From Rutidosis leptorrhynchoides (lineage: Eukaryota; Streptophyta; Magnoliopsida; Asterales; Asteraceae): a stretch of DNA of 64,000 bases. Shown piece after piece: positions 58,910 to 64,000 of this stretch. Location: assembly GCF_046630445.1 (NCBI RefSeq), contig NC_092341.1, positions 259,433,501-259,497,500 of the forward strand, written 5' to 3'. The translations under genes were made by a program, and so were the position numbers. Numbering within the stretch: position 1 is the stretch's first letter; each line of letters starts with the position of its first letter. The notes under the pieces were generated by a model. The model saw nothing but the letters and a program-made list of their open reading frames with translations, had not been told where the DNA came from and made no database searches.

Positions 58910-60637
58910 CTTTGGTACCCAATGTTTGTTGGGTCCGGGATGATTAGCATTAAAGATTCCTACTCTAACCCATTTCTTAACAATTTTAATTTTGTTGTTT
59001 TTTTTAGTTTTGACTCTATTTTTAGAGTTTTGATTAATCATTTTTCTTGAAGAATTTTTTTTGCAAATGATTTGATTTCTTTTCCTCTTGTCTTAACTTG
59101 ATTGGTTATGAAGGCCTTTGGTTTTGGTGTTTCTACTACTTGAGGTCTAACAAACACTATTGGGTTATGTTTGGATGATTTTGTTTTAAGAGTATTTTCC
59201 TTGTATCCTAGCCCTTGTTTGTCACTTGTTGATTTTTGAACACTTAAAATGTTTTCTAACACTTTACTACTCCCGTCATATTTTGAAAACTTAATTTTGT
59301 TTTCAAGTAGTTTGTTAGTTTTGTTCAAGGCATAGTTTTCATGTTTTAAGTCATCACATGTAAGACATTCTTGTGAGTTAGATATTCTTTCTTTAAGTTG
59401 TAAGATTTCTAACCTAAACAAGTTATTTTCTTCCTTTAGACTTGTGTTTTTGTCACTTACTTTACTACTCAAGGTACACAATTTAGCAAAGTTGTCAATA
59501 CTAAACTCAAAGGAATTTCGAAGTACCTCATTGTCGGTTTGTCCAACTTGTGATCCTTTGTCGTCATCACTTGGTATTGAGACACGTTTCCTTTCCTTCT
59601 TCTTAAGTGTCGTTTTCTTCATCATCTCACGCACCTCCAAGAAAGGCCTTTTCATTCTTTCTTTTAGGACATTCACTTATTAAGTAATTTGGATCACCAC
59701 ACCCAAAACATTTTCGTACAAATTTTTTCTTGGGATTGAATGGCGTCTTCCTTTGTTCCATCGGAGGGCGAACTTGGTTTCCCGATCTTCGATAGAATTT
59801 CTTAAATGAGCGAACAATAAATGTGAGTTGCTCATCATCATTGAGAATACCATCATCGTCATCATCAATGTCATATTCATCATGAATCTTAGCCTTTAAA
59901 GTGATTGACTTGTTCTTTTCTCTCTTGGCCTTTTCTAACTCATCATCTTTATCTAGGATGACCTCATGTACTTTGAGATTTCCAATGAGTTCATCTAGAG
60001 TTAGCTTTTCCGCATTCTTTGATTCGTCAATTGCCGTCACCTTTGGTCTCCATCTTGATGGTAGAGCCCTTAAGAACTTACGAACATATTGCTTATCCGT
60101 GTAAGTTGTACCTAGAGCTTTCAAACTTGAATAAATATTGTTAAATCTAGTGTAGGCACTATCTATTTTTTCATAATCTTCAATAGAAAATTGTTCATAT
60201 TTAGTTATAAACAATTCTACTTTATTTTCTATGACTTGTGGGTTTCCAAGATGAGTAACCATGATACTATCCCAAATTTCCTTAGCACTACCCATCATAA
60301 AAACCCTCTCATATTCTTTCCTAGGCAGTGCATTAAAAATGGTCATTTTAGCCTCATAGTTTTTGCCTACTTCTGTATTATGTTCCTTAGTCCATTCTTC
60401 TTCGGGTATATATATTTTAGTTTTCTTATCATCACTAACCTTAAATGAAACACGATCACCTTTAGTAATAATGTTCCAATAGTCTATATCTTTGGAACAG
60501 ACATATGTTTCAAATCGATGCTTCCAATAGCAAAATCCTTCACTTTCAAGAAGTGGAGGTCTTTGCATGGAACATCCTTCACTATAGTTCAAGTTCTCAA
60601 ATTTTTGTTCCGTGATCTTAAACTCTAAGATTTGCAA
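58910..60637 (-). pseudogene. gag: copia B gag
   Basis: Start MQILEFKITEQKFENLNYSE. Open through the gag domain (EIWDSIMVTHLGNPQVIENK; KFLRALPSRWRPKVTAIDES) to a knuckle KCFGCGDPNYLISECPKRK in which His is Tyr. It stops at GGA* (59627); a further stop and an 11-bp deletion follow, then a coiled-coil-like part in another frame (SLKEENNLFRLEILQLKERI). Copy A is open across the first stop. Confidence 0.88.
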
Positions 60638-60690
60638 AAATAATTTTTTATTTCGAATTAATAATTTTTGACAAAACGTTTAGAGCAACC

Positions 60691-60703
60691 GCTATGATAC
60701 CAA
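60691..60703 (-). other. primer-binding site of copia B
   Basis: The minus strand reads TTGGTATCATAGC, one mismatch from the Met-tRNA site. Confidence 0.82.
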
Positions 60704-60704
60704 T

Positions 60705-62358
60705 TGTAAGTAACTAGAGGGGGGGTGAATAGTTACTTAGTCGGTTTTTAAAAAAATTTCTTTAGCGTTTTGTTGAACTTGAACTTGATATAGTGTGATT
60801 TGAAATGTTTTCTCTCTAATAATGCTAGGAACACAAATATATGTTAAATTGTAAGTAAAAGATAAGGGAAGAGAGAACAAACACAACGATTTATAGTGGT
60901 TCGGGAAGATGTTAACTAATCTTCCTTAATCCACTCCTCAATTCTACGAATTGAGATTTTTCTTCACTATGATACTCCACACTCGGTGGAGTGTCCGGAT
61001 ACAACACTAGTACTTCGATAAGCAGCACCTTGTGAACTCTTACGTCCCTTTGAAGACTTCACAAACACCTATAGCTCTTACCACTAGATCCTAGTGAAAA
61101 CACAACTATCCTCTAGATCCTTTTAAGAAGAGAGTTTACAAGTAAACTTACAACTTTAAGCTTACAAGTACTCTTGCTAGAATCACTCTAAAAGATTACA
61201 AATTAAGTATAAGAATGATATTAGTAAGTATGAGAAAATATGAGTGCAAGAGGTGAGTCTTCAAATGCTTCAAGGCTTGGCTTTTATAGGAAAGAGAAAT
61301 TTGTTTGGAAGTCATACGGCTCACTGCACGATCGACCGTGGTTCGACCGTATACCTCTGACATCTGATTCTTATGGCCATTTTTGTCCTTTGAAAATTGT
61401 CATTTTCCCTTGTTGAATAGCTGCAACTAGAGGCCAATTACTTCTGAAATTATCCTCATTACCCATTATGTTTTGGACATAAGCTTGAAAGTTGACATGT
61501 CCTCTAAAGAAGAAAGTCTTCAATCTTTGACCATTTATCATTGATTACCAAAAGAGGTAATTGCAGATTTTTGTCTCTTGACAAACCATTATCTTCCAAA
61601 AGCTTCATCAACCTTTCTTAATTACTTGTCATTTAGCTTATGGGAGTATCTTGCCCTTTAGAACATTGTTACAACTTAAATGAACTAGTTTGAATCTAGT
61701 TTGAACATAATGATTCTTGTTATATCTTGACTAGACTTGAACTAATTACATTCTTATACAAATAATGATACATAGAGCTAATGGGAGAGCAACTCTTTAA
61801 TTGAGACTTTAATGACCATTATTAGTATGTTTAAATGATACTATGTACTAGGGTAAGGAGATATGACACTTGAGTGTTTTAGCCTAAATCACGCTTAAAG
61901 TGTCATTAAGATGTCATTAGGTATGATTAGTGAAAATTAACACCTTTTGGTTCAAAACTCTTTTTAGATCAAAGAGGGCAACTATTATAAGCATGTTAAA
62001 AAAGGTTTTGTAAATTATAGATGCCGGGAACTAGTCAAACTTTATTTGGTCAAGATTGGTAATAGAGAAAACTGTGGTCGGGCTGCGGTCGTCCGTGAAG
62101 TCAGCTGTAGGTTTACAGTTTTAGAAAATCTTGAACTCTTTGGTACAGGACACACACGGTTGGTGTTACGGTTGACCGTGATGCAGCTGTGTAGCATTTT
62201 TCCCAAGATAATTACTTAACTATTGGTCTTTTGCTGGAGATAGTTTAGGCTCATGAACTCATGTCGTCCTACATATGATTAATTACTAGGTTCTTGTGTC
62301 TCATCATCAAAACAAAGTGATTAACTTTTGAATATTATGATTTGAGTCTTAACCAACA
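60705..62358 (-). repeat. 5' LTR of copia B (1654 bp)
   Basis: On the minus strand it begins TGTTGGTTAAGACTC at 62358 and ends CTAGTTACTTACA at 60705. Small indels against 39404-41070. The flank after 62358 (AAAAC) would be its target duplication; the partner is not in the window. Confidence 0.92.
61279..61351 (-). promoter_or_regulatory. core promoter of the copia 5' LTR
   Basis: Minus strand: tandem motifs of the ACGGTCGAACCACG / CACGGTCGATCGTG type (61350-61327), 36 bp, then the TATA box CCTATAAAAGCC (61290-61279). Other CACGGTTGACCGTG-like copies are upstream at about 62153-62180. Confidence 0.75.
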
Positions 62359-62937
62359 AAACCAAAGCCCAACAATAAGAAACAACACCAGGAATAGTCG
62401 ACTATACTTTTCATTAGTTTACATCCTGGTTTAATGATGTAATCAATGAGTTTTCCCAATTCAACACCTTTTAATCTAACTTCTTACCCACATTAACACA
62501 TTCAACCTGGTGTTGTGTTTCATATGATCGAATACATTTTTCACAATTCGAATTGTTCAAGCCAGAACATTTTCCTACAATATATATTCCATCATCCATG
62601 TAGCATATACATCACATTACAAAAATTATTGATATGTATTTATTTCTTTCAATAAAATGAATAAACAATCATTGCAGACATGCGTATTTGACTACATTAA
62701 ACGGATTAAAACCAATCATATTGGACGACAATGGAAATGATTAAATACCACCAAGAATGTTGTTTATAAGAAAGCCTTGAGACGTATTTAACTGAGATGT
62801 AAATGTTCTATGGTTAAATATTTTTGGTATAACTCTAATTATATATATTTATAGTACAAACAAAATTTATTTTGATAGTTAATATAAGCTTAATTGATAA
62901 AAAGGATTCACGTTGAGAGTTAATGGTTTAAGTTTAA
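62359..62937. other. unassigned flank
   Basis: About 580 bp between the copia LTR and the telomere-like array. AT-rich, no ORF, no repeat shared with the rest of the window that I can see. Possibly the original host sequence of the nest. Confidence 0.5.
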
Positions 62938-64000
62938 GGAATTGCTATTTAGGGTTTACGGTCTATGGTTTACAGTTTAGGATTTAGGGTCTAGGGTTAA
63001 GATTTTAGAATTTATGCTTTAAGGTTTAGGGTTTAGGGTTTGGGATTTATGATTCAGTGTATAGGGTTTACAGTTTAGTGTTTAGGGTGTAGGATTAAGG
63101 GTTTAGGGTTTAGAGTTTAGGCTTTAGAGTTTAAGGTTTACTTTTTAGAATTTGTGGTATAAAGTTTAGGGTTTAGGGTTTTATGGTTTAGGGTTTAGTG
63201 TTTAAGCTTTACATATAGGGTTTAGTGTTTGGTGTATAGGATTTAGTTTATAGGGTATAGTTTTTAGAGTTTAGGATTTAGATTTTAGAATTTATGGTTT
63301 GAGGTTTATGGTATAGTGTTTAAGGTTTAGGGTTTAGAGTTTAGGGTTTAGTGTGTAAGGTTAATGGTTGGTGGTTAAGGGTTTAGGGTTGATTTAGGGT
63401 TTAGGGTCGATTTAGGGTTTATGGTTTAGATATAGGGTTTAGATATAGGGTTTAGAGTTCAGTGTATCGAGTTTAGGGTTTAGGGTTTAAGGTTTAGTGT
63501 TTATGGTTTAGGGTTTAGTGTTTAGGTTTAGAGTTTATGGTTTAGGTTTAGAGTTTATGGTTTAGTCTGTAGGATTTAGTGTTTAGTCTGTAGGGTTTAG
63601 GGTTTAGGGTTTAGCGTTTAGTTTTTAGGCTTTAAAGTTTAGGGTTTAGTGTTTAGGATTTAGTGTTTAGGGTTTAAGGTTTATTGTTTAGGGTTTAGGG
63701 TTATGTGTTTAGGGTTGGTGGTTTAGTGTTTATGGGTTGGTGGTTTAGGATTTAGGGTTTAGAGTTTATTGTTTAGGGTTTAGAGTTTAGGGTTTAGATT
63801 TTAGAATTTATGGTTTAGGGTTTAGGGTATAGTGTTTAAGGTTTTGGGTTTAGAGTCTAGGGTTTAGTGTGTAAGGTTAAGGGTTGGTGGTTAAGGGTTT
63901 AGGGTTGATTTAGGGTTTACAATTTAGATATAGGGTTTAGAGTTTAGTGTATAGGGTTTAGGGTTTGATGCTTAGGGGTTAGGGTTTAGTGTGTAAGGTT
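62938..64000 (+). repeat. degenerate telomere-type (TTTAGGG)n array
   Basis: More than 1 kb of TTTAGGG units mixed with one-base variants (TTTAGTG, TTTAGAG, TTTATGG, TAGGGT), continuing past the window edge. The G-rich strand is the plus strand throughout. Larger blocks recur, for example GGTTAATGGTTGGTGGTTAA near 63361 and a close copy near 63877. Plant telomere unit by sequence; the decay points to an interstitial array. Confidence 0.9.

Larger units (their letters stand above)
39404..62358 (-). mobile_element. copia copy B (SIRE/Maximus-like), broken by a solo LTR and LARD2
   Basis: Minus strand: 5' LTR 62358-60705, primer site, gag, protease, integrase, RT, [LARD2 46668-56335], RNase H, internal promoter, accessory ORF with 5' intron, [solo LTR 41930-45193], PPT, 3' LTR 41070-39404. 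Pol lesions shared with copy A show both descend from one already defective copy. Confidence 0.9.

Noticed and set aside
62938-64000. True chromosome end
   Set aside because: Units are heavily degenerate and the array continues to the window edge; interstitial origin is more likely.

Overview
This window is AT-rich plant nuclear DNA made almost entirely of LTR retrotransposons nested inside one another. I found no host gene. The type of organism is a flowering plant: Tekay/Del chromovirus, Athila and SIRE/Maximus-like copia elements, initiator-Met-tRNA and Asp-tRNA-type primer sites, and a degenerate TTTAGGG array at the right end. The LTR sequences look like those I associate with Asteraceae, but that is an impression from memory.

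Layout from left to right. 1-4724 (+): the 3' half of a Tekay-like gypsy element (RNase H, integrase, chromodomain, 3' LTR). 4725-20397 (-): a large Athila-like element with leader, gag, protease, RT, integrase, a small CCHC-like ORF and a spliced accessory ORF. It is broken by the gypsy element and by two solo LTRs (8315-10222 and 14249-16233), both with perfect 5-bp target duplications. 20398-35054 (-): a non-autonomous gypsy derivative ('M') with long LTRs full of microsatellites and little coding sequence, broken by a solo LTR (24503-27753, TSD TTATG). 35055-62358 (-): two copia copies in tandem sharing one LTR (LTR-internal-LTR-internal). Copy A (left) is cut by M. Copy B (right) is cut by a solo LTR (41930-45193, TSD GAGTA) and by a very young non-autonomous gypsy element ('LARD2', 46668-56335, TSD CCTTT) whose 3-kb LTRs match almost perfectly. 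62359-62937 is unassigned, and 62938-64000 is telomere-like repeat.

The relative order of events follows from the nesting: copia and its tandem duplication first, then M into copy A, then Athila into M's LTR, then the Tekay-like element into Athila's accessory ORF. The four solo LTRs and LARD2 are later hits. No coding region is intact except the short gag-like ORF of LARD2.

The most interesting signal is regulatory. In the Athila element the core promoter consists of two CCATGCGATCGCATGG-type palindromes exactly 32 bp apart, then 20 bp, then a TATA box. It occurs in the LTRs, and again directly upstream of a spliced accessory ORF inside the element, with a decayed copy in the gag leader. 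The copia element, from a different superfamily, does the same with its own palindrome (CACGGTCGACCGTG type) upstream of its own 5'-intron accessory ORF. A third family carries a CAGTCGGTCG array phased at about 20.5 bp. This points to element-specific, helically phased binding sites shared by an LTR promoter and an internal accessory-gene promoter.
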